A DNA stretch of 22,841 nt, taken from JASFUX01 sp050050115 (GTDB lineage: Bacteria > Pseudomonadota > Alphaproteobacteria > Caulobacterales > Maricaulaceae). The stretch is from assembly GCA_050050115.1 (NCBI GenBank), contig JASFUX010000019.1, positions 1 through 22,841 of the forward strand, in the 5' to 3' direction. Position numbers and translations under genes: made by a program. Under the pieces are notes generated by a model that saw only the letters and a program-made list of their open reading frames with translations, ran no database searches and was not told the origin of the DNA. Numbering within the stretch: position 1 is the first letter of the stretch; each line of letters begins with the position of its first letter. This document shows, piece after piece, positions 1 to 7,530 of this stretch.

Positions 1-268
1 CACCGATGCCGAGCCCGCTGTCGTCGAACGACCCCGGCGTGCCAGGCGTCAACAGAGGCGCGTCGCCCACGCGCTCGACCTTCGGCTCTGATCCGATCGT
101 CACGTCGATCCAGCCGATAGAGGAACGGTTTTCGCCGTCGCGCGCGCTGAAGAAGACACGATAGAGCCTGTCATCAAGACAAACTGGCAGCGGCAAGGCT
201 GCGTGCGATCTCGCCCAGGGCTGTGATCCGTCCGGCCCCCAAACTCTACCCAAGCGCCGCCATCCCAT
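1..268 (-). CDS. Glycosylase-like polysaccharide-locus protein, N-terminal part (partial)
   Basis: An open frame on the minus strand begins with ATG at 268-266, two bases after the stop of the upstream acyltransferase gene, and runs off the left edge after about 89 codons. The start reads MGWRRLGRVW, followed by GPDGSQPWARSHAALPLP and then YRVFFSARDGENRSSIGWID. The W-x-R-S-H-A motif, then a YRVFFSARD strand and a PLLTPG-x-PGSFDD loop, resembles from memory the five-bladed beta-propeller proteins (related to GH43/GH130 folds) found in O-antigen and capsule loci, usually annotated hypothetical or glycosylase. The catalytic activity of that group is not established. The tight coupling to the acyltransferase indicates a shared transcript and a role in sugar or glycan tailoring. 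Frame and start are clear; function is inferred. Confidence 0.72.
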   Translation of the reverse strand, partial: MGWRRLGRVWGPDGSQPWARSHAALPLPVCLDDRLYRVFFSARDGENRSSIGWIDVTIGSEPKVERVGDAPLLTPGTPGSFDDSGLGIG

Positions 269-270
269 CG

Positions 271-933
271 TCAAATCTTCCTTATTTTGCTGCTCGGCAC
301 CTTCGCCGCTTCCGTCTTTGGCGCCGGGAACACGGTCTCATCCCCGCAGTCCGCGACAACGCAGGCCCCCATGCCGACAATGCAGCGCTCGCCGATGGTC
401 ACGCCGTCCCTGAAGCTCGCGTTGACGCCGATGAAGGATCGGGCGCCGATACGGCAATTGCCTGAGACGACGATGTGAGACGCCATGAAGACGTTGTCGC
501 CGATTACAGAGTGGTGGCCGATGTGGTTGCCCGACCAGAGCGTGACGTTCTCACCGATCCGCGCGAAGGGCTGGATGGTGTTGTCCTCGAGTATGAAGGC
601 GTTGGGCCCGGGCTCGAAGCCCGGGAAGGTCGTCGCCTTGGAACTGACGTAGGAAGCCAGCTCATAGCCGCGATCTCGCAACGCGGCGACCTTCTCGGTG
701 CGCACCGCGTTGAGCCCGGAATAGCCGATCGCGACGAAGGCGGCGTAGTCCGACGGCGGGAAAGCGGTCGCGACCTCCTCGAAAGCGAGAAGCGGCTTGC
801 CGTTGAACGCATCTTCCTTCTTGTACTCGCCGTCGACGACGAAGGCGGCCACCTCGTGCTCGGTGTCGTGCGTGAAATAGAAATCGGCGAGTTCGCCAGC
901 TTGCTGCGTGCCGAAGATAATGATGTTCTTCAA
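271..933 (-). CDS. PglD/NeuD-like sugar O/N-acyltransferase (left-handed beta-helix)
   Basis: A 220-residue protein probably transferring an acetyl (or other acyl) group from acyl-CoA to a nucleotide sugar in the cytoplasm. Residues 1-90 look like the PglD N-terminal Rossmann-like domain (MKNIIIFGTQQAGELADFY). Residues about 105-200 carry hexapeptide-repeat turns (IGENVTLWSGNHIGHHSVIGD, then VFMASHIVVSG, IGARSFIGV, IGERCIVGMGA). The His-His pair at 140-141 sits where the catalytic histidine of PglD/PerB-type enzymes lies. The start is TTG at 933-931: a stop lies in frame ten codons upstream, so no ATG is available, and MKNIIIFG is the usual start of the family. Its place in a locus that makes a 4-amino-4,6-dideoxy sugar makes the 4-amino group, or a glycyl extension of it, a plausible acceptor. 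That acceptor is inference. Confidence 0.85.
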   Translation of the reverse strand: MKNIIIFGTQQAGELADFYFTHDTEHEVAAFVVDGEYKKEDAFNGKPLLAFEEVATAFPPSDYAAFVAIGYSGLNAVRTEKVAALRDRGYELASYVSSKATTFPGFEPGPNAFILEDNTIQPFARIGENVTLWSGNHIGHHSVIGDNVFMASHIVVSGNCRIGARSFIGVNASFRDGVTIGERCIVGMGACVVADCGDETVFPAPKTEAAKVPSSKIRKI

Positions 934-1046
934 AGTCCGCCCCGCCAGTTCGTTGCGAAATCAGGCGCCTGCGTCAAATCGCATCGTATACGGTCGAAAA
1001 CAAATGCCTTGCTTAGCTCCGCAGCTTATCGCAAGCGTGCGGTGTA

Positions 1047-1541
1047 TTGACAACCACGCTCGAACCGACGCCTCGGGAAAACAAACGGAACGCATTCATC
1101 GTGCTCGCAGGAAAAACCGAGAATCTCAGGCCGCTGGCCATGCGCTTCGTGAAGTACGGGCTGACAGGTTTGCTGTCGAACGGCCTCTTGTACTCGGTCA
1201 ACCTTGCGCTCATCACCGCCGGGCTCGCCGGATGGCAGGCGATTTCCATCGGCTATATTCTGGGCGTGCTGTTTTCCTTTTATTTGAACCGGTCTTGGGC
1301 GTTCAGCGACCGGCCCGCAGACCGGCGGCGCTTGGCCAGATACGCGGCCGTTTACGCCGGCGCCTATCCGCTCGCGGTCGGCCTGACGTGGACGCTCGAG
1401 CGGCTGGGCGCGCCGGCTTGGGCCGCAGTGCTCGTCACCATCGGTGTCGCGGCGGTCGGCATCTTCATAGCGTTGAACGCCTGGGCGTTTCGCGCTCAAG
1501 CGCCGGAACCCGACGCTAGCCGGCGCGATCCGGCTTCCTAG
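1047..1541 (+). CDS. GtrA-family membrane protein
   Basis: A small polytopic membrane protein of the GtrA family (PF04138). Its members are thought to move polyprenyl-linked sugars across the inner membrane or otherwise assist surface glycosylation. From RFVKYGLTGLLSN (residue 33 of this frame) onward there are four hydrophobic segments: LLSNGLLYSVNLALITAGL, AISIGYILGVLFSFYLNRSWAF, a segment around YAAVYAGAYPLAVGLTW, and AAVLVTIGVAAVGIFIALNAWAF. The FYLNR-x-W-x-F motif is a hallmark of the family. The start is uncertain: TTG at 1047, GTG at 1101 or ATG at 1140, and none has a convincing ribosome binding site. Codon third positions upstream of about 1100 are less GC-rich than in the body, which favours a later start. 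The 3' end overlaps the convergent methyltransferase gene by 26 bp. Confidence 0.85.
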   Translation: MTTTLEPTPRENKRNAFIVLAGKTENLRPLAMRFVKYGLTGLLSNGLLYSVNLALITAGLAGWQAISIGYILGVLFSFYLNRSWAFSDRPADRRRLARYAAVYAGAYPLAVGLTWTLERLGAPAWAAVLVTIGVAAVGIFIALNAWAFRAQAPEPDASRRDPAS

Positions 1542-2424
1542 CCGCGATCATCACGCTCGTGCCGAACGGGGCGGAGCCGCCCTCAGAGATCTTTCGGAGC
1601 TCGGAGTCGAAGCTCGACTGAATGACCTTGCCAACGGGGCCGCCAGGCAACGTGTGGTCGCTCTCGACCCCGCTTGCGGACTGCCGCTTGGCGAGCCCCA
1701 GCGCCGAAGGGGCCGTGCGCAGCGCGAATAGCGGACCAACCAGCGCGCGGAAAAAATAAGTCGAATAGAGCGGTTCGAAGCCCGCCGCGGCCACGACGGC
1801 GTTCAACCGTGAACGGCTGTAGCGTCGGAAGTGGCCCGCGTGCACGTCCTCGCTCGACCACAGCCACGAGTAGGCCGGCACCGCGATGTAGAGCATGCCG
1901 CCCGGCCGGATGATCGACGCCAAGTTTCGCAAAGCGTCGCTCTCCGCCTCGATATGCTCGAGAACGTCGAACAGACCGCAAGCAGGGATCGACCCGGCGG
2001 GAATGTCGAGGTCCTGAAACGCCGCTTCGATCACCGGCAGCTTTCGCTCGCGCGCCGTCGCCGCCCCTTCGGGTCCAGGCTCGACGACCGCGACGTCGTG
2101 GCCGGCGCGCGACAGCGCCAAGCTGACATAGCCGTTGCCCCCGCCGACGTCGAAGATCGTCCCGCCCGGCGGATGGCGCGCGACGACGGCTGCAATCACG
2201 TCGTTGCGATGATTGAACCAGTACGAGGCGGCTTCGATATGTGCGAGCGTGCGATGCCCGCCTTCGGGGTAGGAGACGTCCGCCGCGTTCGCAGCGCGCC
2301 AGTCGCCCTCGCCGCGGCGCTCCAGTCCGGGGATGCGGGCGCACCAGTCGTTCAGGTCGAAGTCTTCGCTCAACGACTTGGGAGACGCCGCTGAGGCGTC
2401 GGTCGAATGAAGCGCAGTGCTCAT
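1516..2424 (-). CDS. Class I SAM-dependent methyltransferase
   Basis: A 302-residue protein with a Rossmann methyltransferase core. Motif I is FDVGGGNGYVSLALS (about residues 90-104), with the acidic strand-2 end at VVEPGPEG, then FDVLEHIE and a post-motif segment LRNLASIIRPGGMLYIAVPAY. The layout matches the UbiG/Methyltransf_11-like group found in polysaccharide loci, where such enzymes methylate sugars or glycan ends; the substrate cannot be read from sequence. ATG at 2424-2422 follows wbqC by 58 bp in the same direction, so co-transcription with wecE and wbqC is likely. An HAGHFRRYSR segment after the core is typical of family members with a mobile cap. The last 26 bp overlap the end of the oppositely oriented gtrA-like gene. 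Confidence 0.85.
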   Translation of the reverse strand: MSTALHSTDASAASPKSLSEDFDLNDWCARIPGLERRGEGDWRAANAADVSYPEGGHRTLAHIEAASYWFNHRNDVIAAVVARHPPGGTIFDVGGGNGYVSLALSRAGHDVAVVEPGPEGAATARERKLPVIEAAFQDLDIPAGSIPACGLFDVLEHIEAESDALRNLASIIRPGGMLYIAVPAYSWLWSSEDVHAGHFRRYSRSRLNAVVAAAGFEPLYSTYFFRALVGPLFALRTAPSALGLAKRQSASGVESDHTLPGGPVGKVIQSSFDSELRKISEGGSAPFGTSVMIAARKPDRAG

Positions 2425-2482
2425 GCTTCAACCGTATCCCAATTCATCGGGCGCTCCCGCTCCAAATCGCGAACCATGCCGC

Positions 2483-3223
2483 TCAACCGAGATCAATCGG
2501 CGCCTTCATGAACGCCCGAGCGTCCGCGCCGACGTTCATGAGCAGATCGACGGCGCTCACGCCGTGCTCGAACGCGCCATGAAGCTGGGGATATTCGGCG
2601 TAGCCTGAATAATCCATCCAGCGATAAGCGACGCCCGCCGCGTCGAACTTGTCGCCCTCGAAATAGACCTGCGCCGCAGGCCCGGAGAGATAGCAGTCCG
2701 CGCCGATCTCTTGGCAGATGTTGAGCAGCCGATCGGTCTTCTGCCCGTCCGCCGACAGATCCGACGACCAGACGAACTCGGTCTCAAAACCGAGCTGCTC
2801 CGAGATCGCGCGCATGAACAGTGCATTGACGTCGCTGAGCATCTCGCACTTGGCCGCCTCTTCGTAGAGCGGCTCGAACCAAGCGGCGATCTCGTCGAAA
2901 TGCGGCGCCTTGCGATAGGCGTGACGGATCGAGAGCATGTGCTTGTCCGCCCACGTATCCGAGATCCGCGTCTCGTCGATGTTCTGCAGATACTTGCCCT
3001 TAGTCTCGACCGGAATGGTCAGCCACTTGAGCCCGTCGGCGGTCTTGATCTTGTTGCGGTTGTGCCAGTGGCGCTTGGCGTACTGGACGTCGTCGTAGAT
3101 GACGAACACGTCGACCGAGCCGACGATGTCGAAAAAGCCTTTCCACGGGATGTAGCAGGACTGGATCACCGCGGCGGTGCGGCGGAACTGCGTCGTCGAA
3201 TGATCCTGCGCTGCGGGCTGCAT
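2483..3223 (-). CDS. WbqC-family protein
   Basis: A 246-residue protein of the WbqC-like family (PF08889), recognised by QSCYIPWKGFFDIV at 21-34 and DDVQYAKRHWHNRNKIK at 44-60, followed by a LTIPV strand and a DRLLNICQEIGADCYLSGP segment. The family occurs in O-antigen and capsule clusters. Its biochemistry is not settled, but a member was proposed to transfer glycine to an amino sugar. Here it lies directly downstream of the aminotransferase that should make dTDP-Fuc4N, which fits an amino-sugar-modifying role. ATG at 3223-3221 is preceded by an AAGGA-type ribosome binding site about nine bases upstream. Family assignment is firm; the reaction is inference. Confidence 0.9.
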   Translation of the reverse strand: MQPAAQDHSTTQFRRTAAVIQSCYIPWKGFFDIVGSVDVFVIYDDVQYAKRHWHNRNKIKTADGLKWLTIPVETKGKYLQNIDETRISDTWADKHMLSIRHAYRKAPHFDEIAAWFEPLYEEAAKCEMLSDVNALFMRAISEQLGFETEFVWSSDLSADGQKTDRLLNICQEIGADCYLSGPAAQVYFEGDKFDAAGVAYRWMDYSGYAEYPQLHGAFEHGVSAVDLLMNVGADARAFMKAPIDLG

Positions 3224-3302
3224 CGAGCGATATTCCTTGTCGCGCGCCGGGCGGCGCTGTGGCGGAGGGAAACTGGCGCCGCGCGGCGGCCGCGTCCAGG
3301 CG

Positions 3303-4451
3303 CTAGGCGGAACGGGGCCAGAAGCTGCGGTAGGCGGCGATCACGCGCGCGACCTGCTCGTCGGTCAGATCGACGTAGAGCGGCAAACGCACCAGCCGAC
3401 GCCAGACGTCGTCGGTGACGCTCATATCGCCGCTCGTCCGTCCAAACTTTTCGCCGCCGGTCGAGGAGTGGAGCGGCACGTAGTGAAAGACGGTTTTCAC
3501 GCCCTGCGTCTTGAAATGCGCGATCAATGCATTCCGCGTCGTTTCGTCGGGTGCGAGGAAATAAAAGCAGTGCCCATTGTGACGACAGTCGGCGGGCACG
3601 GTCGGCAAGGTCACGTCCACGTCGTCAGCGTTTTCCGCCAGCGCTTCGTTGTAGGTCCGCCAGATCTCCAGCCGCCGGGCGTTGATCCGGTCCGCGCGCT
3701 CGAGCTGACCAAGCAGCAGCGCGGCGTTGAGTTCAGACGGCAGGTACGACGAGCCGATGTCGACCCATGTATACTTGTCGACCTCGCCGCGCTCCATCGC
3801 GCTCCGGTTCGTGCCTTTCTCGCGCAGGATTTCCGCGCGGCGGGCCAGCGCCTCGTCGCGGCAGAGCAGCGCGCCGCCCTCGCCTGCGCTGATGTTCTTG
3901 GTGTGGTGGAAGCTGAACGCCGCCATATCCGCGAGCGCGCCGGCAGGCCGGCCCTTGTAGGTCGAACCATAGGCCTGGGCGGCGTCCTCGATCACCGCAA
4001 AGCCGTGCTTGCGCGCGATGGCGTTGATCGCGTCCATCTCGCAAGGAACGCCCGCGTAATGGACCGTCACGATCGCCTTGGTGCGATCGGTGACCGCGGC
4101 TTCGATCTTGGCTTCGTCGATGTTGAGCGTGTCGGGCCGAACGTCGACGAACACCGGCGTCGCGCCCCGCAAGACAAATGCGTTGGCGGTCGACACGAAG
4201 GTGTAGGATGGAAGGATCACCTCGTCGCCGGGCTCAAGCTCCAGCAAAAGCGCCGTCATCTCCAAGGCGGCCGTGCACGAGTGGGTCAGCAGAGCGCCCG
4301 CAACGCCGAACCGGTCCTTGAAGATCTCGTGGCATTGCCTGGTGAAGTCGCCGTCGCCGCACAGGTGTCCCGAGCGCAGCGCCTCGATCACGCGCGCCTC
4401 ATCCTCGGGCGCTACGTGCGCGACGTTGAACGGAATCCACTCATTCGCCAT
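3303..4451 (-). CDS. wecE: dTDP-4-amino-4,6-dideoxygalactose transaminase (WecE/RffA type)
   Basis: A PLP-dependent DegT/DnrJ/EryC1/StrS aminotransferase of 382 residues. It is expected to transfer an amino group from glutamate to dTDP-4-keto-6-deoxyglucose, giving dTDP-4-amino-4,6-dideoxygalactose. It closely follows E. coli WecE as I recall it: GHLCGDGDFTRQC, THSCTAALEMTALLL, PSYTFVSTANAFVLRG and FVDVRPDTLNIDE. The PLP lysine is near residue 185 in FSFHHTKNISAGEGG, and GTNRS and KYTWVDIGSSYLPS follow. The frame stays open to ATG at 4574, but family members begin just before IPFN, so MANEWIPFN at 4451 is chosen. ATG at 4511 or 4532 remains possible because no clear ribosome binding site precedes 4451. 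The gene is divergent from rfbB, which makes its substrate. Confidence 0.92.
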   Translation of the reverse strand: MANEWIPFNVAHVAPEDEARVIEALRSGHLCGDGDFTRQCHEIFKDRFGVAGALLTHSCTAALEMTALLLELEPGDEVILPSYTFVSTANAFVLRGATPVFVDVRPDTLNIDEAKIEAAVTDRTKAIVTVHYAGVPCEMDAINAIARKHGFAVIEDAAQAYGSTYKGRPAGALADMAAFSFHHTKNISAGEGGALLCRDEALARRAEILREKGTNRSAMERGEVDKYTWVDIGSSYLPSELNAALLLGQLERADRINARRLEIWRTYNEALAENADDVDVTLPTVPADCRHNGHCFYFLAPDETTRNALIAHFKTQGVKTVFHYVPLHSSTGGEKFGRTSGDMSVTDDVWRRLVRLPLYVDLTDEQVARVIAAYRSFWPRSA

Positions 4452-4722
4452 GTCGGCGGACGCGGGCTGGGGCGTCGGCCGGGCCCGGTCGCGAACGTCG
4501 TCGATTTCCATGACCCACGCAGAGCCCCTCGTCATCAATCGGGCGAGCGTAGCAACGACCGGCCGACGCGTCACGCGAGAGAATGGCGAAAACCCGCGGA
4601 GCGTTACCGGGAAACAAACCTCCCCGCCAGCCGAGGTTGTCCGCCCGGCGGTCGATCAATAAAGAAAGAGGCGAAACCGGCGCCTTCGAGAGCGCGCCGC
4701 GCCAGGGGAGAGGTGAAAAGAC
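4452..4722. promoter_or_regulatory. Divergent intergenic region between wecE and rfbB
   Basis: 271 bp separate the chosen wecE start from the GTG of rfbB, so both polysaccharide transcripts should start here. A weak plus-strand candidate is TTGTCC (4637-4642), a 17-bp spacer and TAAAGA (4660-4665). A ribosome binding site AGGGGAGAGG lies at 4704-4713, nine bases before rfbB. No clear minus-strand promoter was found. Part of this stretch (up to 4574) would be coding if wecE used an upstream start. Confidence 0.45.
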
Positions 4723-5772
4723 GTGCGCATCCTGGTCACGGGCGGGGCGGGCTTCATCGGCTCGGCGGTCTGCCGGCATCTCATCGAGGAAACCGATGCA
4801 GAGGTCGTCAACGTCGACAAGCTCACCTATGCGGCCAACCTTCGGTCGCTGGACACGATCTCAGAGAACCCGCGCTACCGCTTCATCCGCCAATGCATCA
4901 CCGAGCGCGCGGCGATGGACGCGATCTTCGCCGAGACCGCGCCCGACGCGGTGATGCATCTGGCCGCCGAGAGCCACGTCGACCGCTCGATCACCGGCTC
5001 GGACGACTTCGTGCAGACCAACCTCGTTGGAACCTTCACCATGCTCGAAAGCGCGCGGGGCTACTGGTCGAAGCTGCCGGACGCCAAGAAAGAGGACTTC
5101 CGCTTCCTTCACGTCTCGACCGACGAGGTCTACGGCTCGCTCGGGCCCGACGGGCTCTTTCGCGAGGACACGCCCTACGACCCCTCCTCGCCCTACTCGG
5201 CGACCAAAGCCGGCGCGGATCATCTCGCCATCGCCTGGCGGCGCACCTACGGCCTGCCGGTAGTCGTCTCGAACTGCTCGAACAACTACGGGCCCTATCA
5301 CTTCCCCGAAAAGCTCATCCCGCTGATCATCCTGAACGCGCTCGACGGCAAGCCGCTGCCCGTCTATGGCGACGGCTCGAACGTACGCGACTGGCTCTAT
5401 GTCGAGGATCACGCTCGGGCGCTTCATCTGATCGCCGCCAAGGGCCGGCTTGGCGAGAAGTACAACGTCGGCGGGCGCAACGAGCGGACCAATCTCCATG
5501 TCGTCGAGCGGATCTGCGACCTCCTCGACGCGCGCGTTCCCGGCCCCAAGCCGCGGCGCGAGCTGATCACCTTCGTCACCGACCGCCCGGGCCACGATCA
5601 GCGCTATGCGATCGACGCGAACAAACTCGAGACCGAGCTGGGTTGGCGCGCGAACGAAACCTTCGAGACCGGTCTTGAGAAAACCGTCGACTGGTATCTT
5701 GAGCACCGCGACTGGTGGGAGCCGCTGCGCGAAGGCGTCTATGGCGGCGAACGGCTCGGGCTGCCGGCGTAA
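4723..5772 (+). CDS. rfbB: dTDP-glucose 4,6-dehydratase
   Basis: A 349-residue extended short-chain dehydrogenase/reductase that converts dTDP-glucose to dTDP-4-keto-6-deoxyglucose using bound NAD+. The nucleotide-binding TGGAGFIGS lies at residues 6-14. DKLTYAANL follows at 32-40, and HLAAESHVDRSI is the family signature at 79-90. The catalytic triad region is STDEVYG (Thr133, Asp134, Glu135) with YSATK (Tyr158, Lys162). SNNYGPYHFPEKLIP and the C-terminal DRPGHDQRYAID complete the signature. Length is normal for the family. The start is GTG at 4723 with a strong AGGGGAGAGG ribosome binding site. It is followed after 53 bp by rfbA in the same direction. The product feeds the divergent wecE enzyme. 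Confidence 0.97.
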   Translation: MRILVTGGAGFIGSAVCRHLIEETDAEVVNVDKLTYAANLRSLDTISENPRYRFIRQCITERAAMDAIFAETAPDAVMHLAAESHVDRSITGSDDFVQTNLVGTFTMLESARGYWSKLPDAKKEDFRFLHVSTDEVYGSLGPDGLFREDTPYDPSSPYSATKAGADHLAIAWRRTYGLPVVVSNCSNNYGPYHFPEKLIPLIILNALDGKPLPVYGDGSNVRDWLYVEDHARALHLIAAKGRLGEKYNVGGRNERTNLHVVERICDLLDARVPGPKPRRELITFVTDRPGHDQRYAIDANKLETELGWRANETFETGLEKTVDWYLEHRDWWEPLREGVYGGERLGLPA

Positions 5773-5825
5773 GGCCCGATGACCTGCGCAAGCGATATTC
5801 CTGCAACTGACAGAAGGCGCGTCAG

Positions 5826-6689
5826 ATGAAAGGCATCATTCTGGCCGGCGGCCTCGGCACCCGGCTGCGGCCCGCGACGCTCGCGGTCTCCAAGCAGCTG
5901 CTGCCGATCTACGACAAGCCGCTGGTCTATTATCCGATGACCTCGCTGATGCTCGCCGGCGTGCGCGAGATCCTGGTGATCTCGACCCCGGAGTCCGTGC
6001 CGCTGTTCAAGACCTTGCTCGGCGACGGTTCGCAGTGGGGGATGTCGTTCGATTATGCGCCCCAGGCCGAGCCGCGCGGGCTCGCCGAGGCGTTCATCAT
6101 CGGCGAGAAGTTCATCGACGGCGGGCCCAGCGCCCTCGCGCTCGGGGACAACATCTTTTACGGCGCCGGGCTTTCGGACAAACTCGCGCTCGCTGGCGAG
6201 CTGACGACCGGCGCGAAGGTGTTCGCCTACCGGGTCAACGATCCGCACCGCTTCGGCGTCGTTGAGACCGACGCGGACGGCAAGGCTCTGTCGATCGAGG
6301 AAAAGCCGAAGAACCCCAAGAGCCCCTGGGCGGTCACCGGCATCTACTTCTACGACCAGGACGTCGTCGACATCGCCAAATCGGTCGAGCCGTCGGGCCG
6401 CGGCGAGCTTGAGATCACTTCGGTCAACGAGGCCTACATGAACCGCGGCCAGCTGCAGGTCGAGTTCCTCCACCGCGGCGCGGCCTGGCTCGACGCGGGC
6501 ACGTTCGACAGCCTGCTGCAGGCCTCCCAGTTCGTGCAGACCCTCGAAGCCCGCCAGGGCCTCAAGATCGCCTGTCCCGAAGAGGTCGCTTGGCGCAAGG
6601 GCTTCATCGACTCCGCCGCGCTTGAAAAGCTCGCGGCGAACTATCCCAACGAATACGGCGACTATCTGCGCCAGCTGCTGCGCGGTTAG
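5826..6689 (+). CDS. rfbA: Glucose-1-phosphate thymidylyltransferase
   Basis: A 287-residue nucleotidyltransferase that makes dTDP-glucose from dTTP and glucose 1-phosphate, the first step of the dTDP-deoxysugar pathway. The nucleotide-binding motif is KGIILAGGLGTRLRPAT at residues 2-18, followed by SKQLLPIYDKPLVYYP. The active-site acidic residue sits in ALGDNIFYG, and later motifs are VVETDADGKALSIEEKP, GIYFYD, RGELEITSVNEAYM and RGAAWLDAGTFDSL. Length is normal for RmlA. ATG at 5826 has AAGG eight bases upstream. It is the second gene of the rfbB-rfbA pair. rfbC and rfbD, needed for dTDP-rhamnose, are not in the window. Confidence 0.97.
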   Translation: MKGIILAGGLGTRLRPATLAVSKQLLPIYDKPLVYYPMTSLMLAGVREILVISTPESVPLFKTLLGDGSQWGMSFDYAPQAEPRGLAEAFIIGEKFIDGGPSALALGDNIFYGAGLSDKLALAGELTTGAKVFAYRVNDPHRFGVVETDADGKALSIEEKPKNPKSPWAVTGIYFYDQDVVDIAKSVEPSGRGELEITSVNEAYMNRGQLQVEFLHRGAAWLDAGTFDSLLQASQFVQTLEARQGLKIACPEEVAWRKGFIDSAALEKLAANYPNEYGDYLRQLLRG

Positions 6690-6700
6690 GCCCATCCGAT

Positions 6701-6729
6701 GCGCCGCTGAGCGGGCTCAAGGCGCTTTA
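6701..6729 (+). terminator. Possible weak terminator after rfbA
   Basis: GCGCC (6701-6705) pairs with GGCGC (6721-6725). Inside it TGAG/CTCA form a second short stem around a CGGG loop, and TTTA follows directly. The hairpin lies 12 bp past the rfbA stop and ahead of the next operon. The T-run is short, so this is a weak call. Confidence 0.3.
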
Positions 6730-6846
6730 GGTACGGGAATCGCTGCGATTTCTGACCTTTGACGCAGGATTATGACTCGACGCCCGGCGCTCGGTCGGCT
6801 CTCGTATATGTTGCAGGGGGAAGAGCGACGAGGGGCGATCCTTGGC

Positions 6847-7530
6847 ATGCGACGACGCGCGCGCATCGGCGGACGGCTGAGCCTTGCAGGGCTGGCGACC
6901 GCGCTCGCGCCGGCCGCGGCGCGCGCCCAGGACGATGCGTTCGCCGAGATCCACGAACAGGTGCGCGCCCGGCGAGACCTGCAGTTCGACTTCGCCGCGC
7001 TCGAGGTCGAGCCGCCGCCCGAGCCGCCGGCGTGGCTCGCCGCGTTTTTCGAGTTCATCGCCCCGTTCATCAACCTGATCTTCTGGATCGCGGTCGGACT
7101 CGGCGTCGCGCTGATCCTGTATTTTCTGCTCCGCGAGCTGATCCATGTCCGCTGGTTCAAACGCCGCGGCGCGGCGCGCGAGAAGGTCGAGGTCCAGCAC
7201 TATCAGCCCTCGCCCGAGCGCGCCCGCACCCTGCTTGAAGAGGCCGACCGGCTGGCCGCGGCGGGGCGTTTCGCCGAGGCGGCGCGCCACCTGCTGCACC
7301 GCTCGATCCAGGACATCGAAGACCACCGCAACGCGCCCTTGAGCCTGGCGATGACCAGCCGCGAGATCTCCCGGCTTGAGGCGCTCTCGCTGCAGGGCCG
7401 CGCCGCGTTCAAGGTCATCGCTGAAGCGGTCGAACACGGCGTATTCGCCGCGCAGCCGGTGCACGCCGAGGACTATCAGACCTGTCGGCGCGCCTACGCC
7501 TCCTTCGCGCTGCCCGAGGCCTGGGCGTGA
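6847..7530 (+). CDS. DUF4129-domain membrane protein, first gene of MoxR operon
   Basis: A 227-residue protein with an N-terminal signal-like segment (MRRRARIGGRLSLAGLATAL, cleavage likely after ARA at about 27). A periplasmic stretch of about 45 residues follows, then one transmembrane segment (about 73-96, LIFWIAVGLGVALILYFLL) and a cytoplasmic domain. There RARTLLEEADRLAAAGRFAEAARHLLHRSIQDIE and LAMTSREISR match the DUF4129 domain found at the end of TgpA-type transglutaminases. No transglutaminase domain is present. The frame is open from ATG 6772, but ATG 6847 gives a clean signal peptide with an upstream GAGGGGC. Its stop overlaps the next start by 4 bp. The biochemical role of the domain is unknown. 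Confidence 0.82.
   Translation: MRRRARIGGRLSLAGLATALAPAAARAQDDAFAEIHEQVRARRDLQFDFAALEVEPPPEPPAWLAAFFEFIAPFINLIFWIAVGLGVALILYFLLRELIHVRWFKRRGAAREKVEVQHYQPSPERARTLLEEADRLAAAGRFAEAARHLLHRSIQDIEDHRNAPLSLAMTSREISRLEALSLQGRAAFKVIAEAVEHGVFAAQPVHAEDYQTCRRAYASFALPEAWA

Noticed and set aside
1047..1075. TTGACA at 1047 as a -35 box
   Set aside because: No -10-like sequence follows at 16-18 bp (GC-rich there), and the site lies at the beginning of the GtrA-like frame.
3237..5678. An 813-codon open frame on the plus strand
   Set aside because: It runs antisense to wecE and out of frame across rfbB, is arginine-rich and shows no domain. It is a shadow produced by high GC content.
5739..6695. A 318-codon open frame on the minus strand
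   Set aside because: Antisense shadow of rfbA, with low-complexity composition and no domain.
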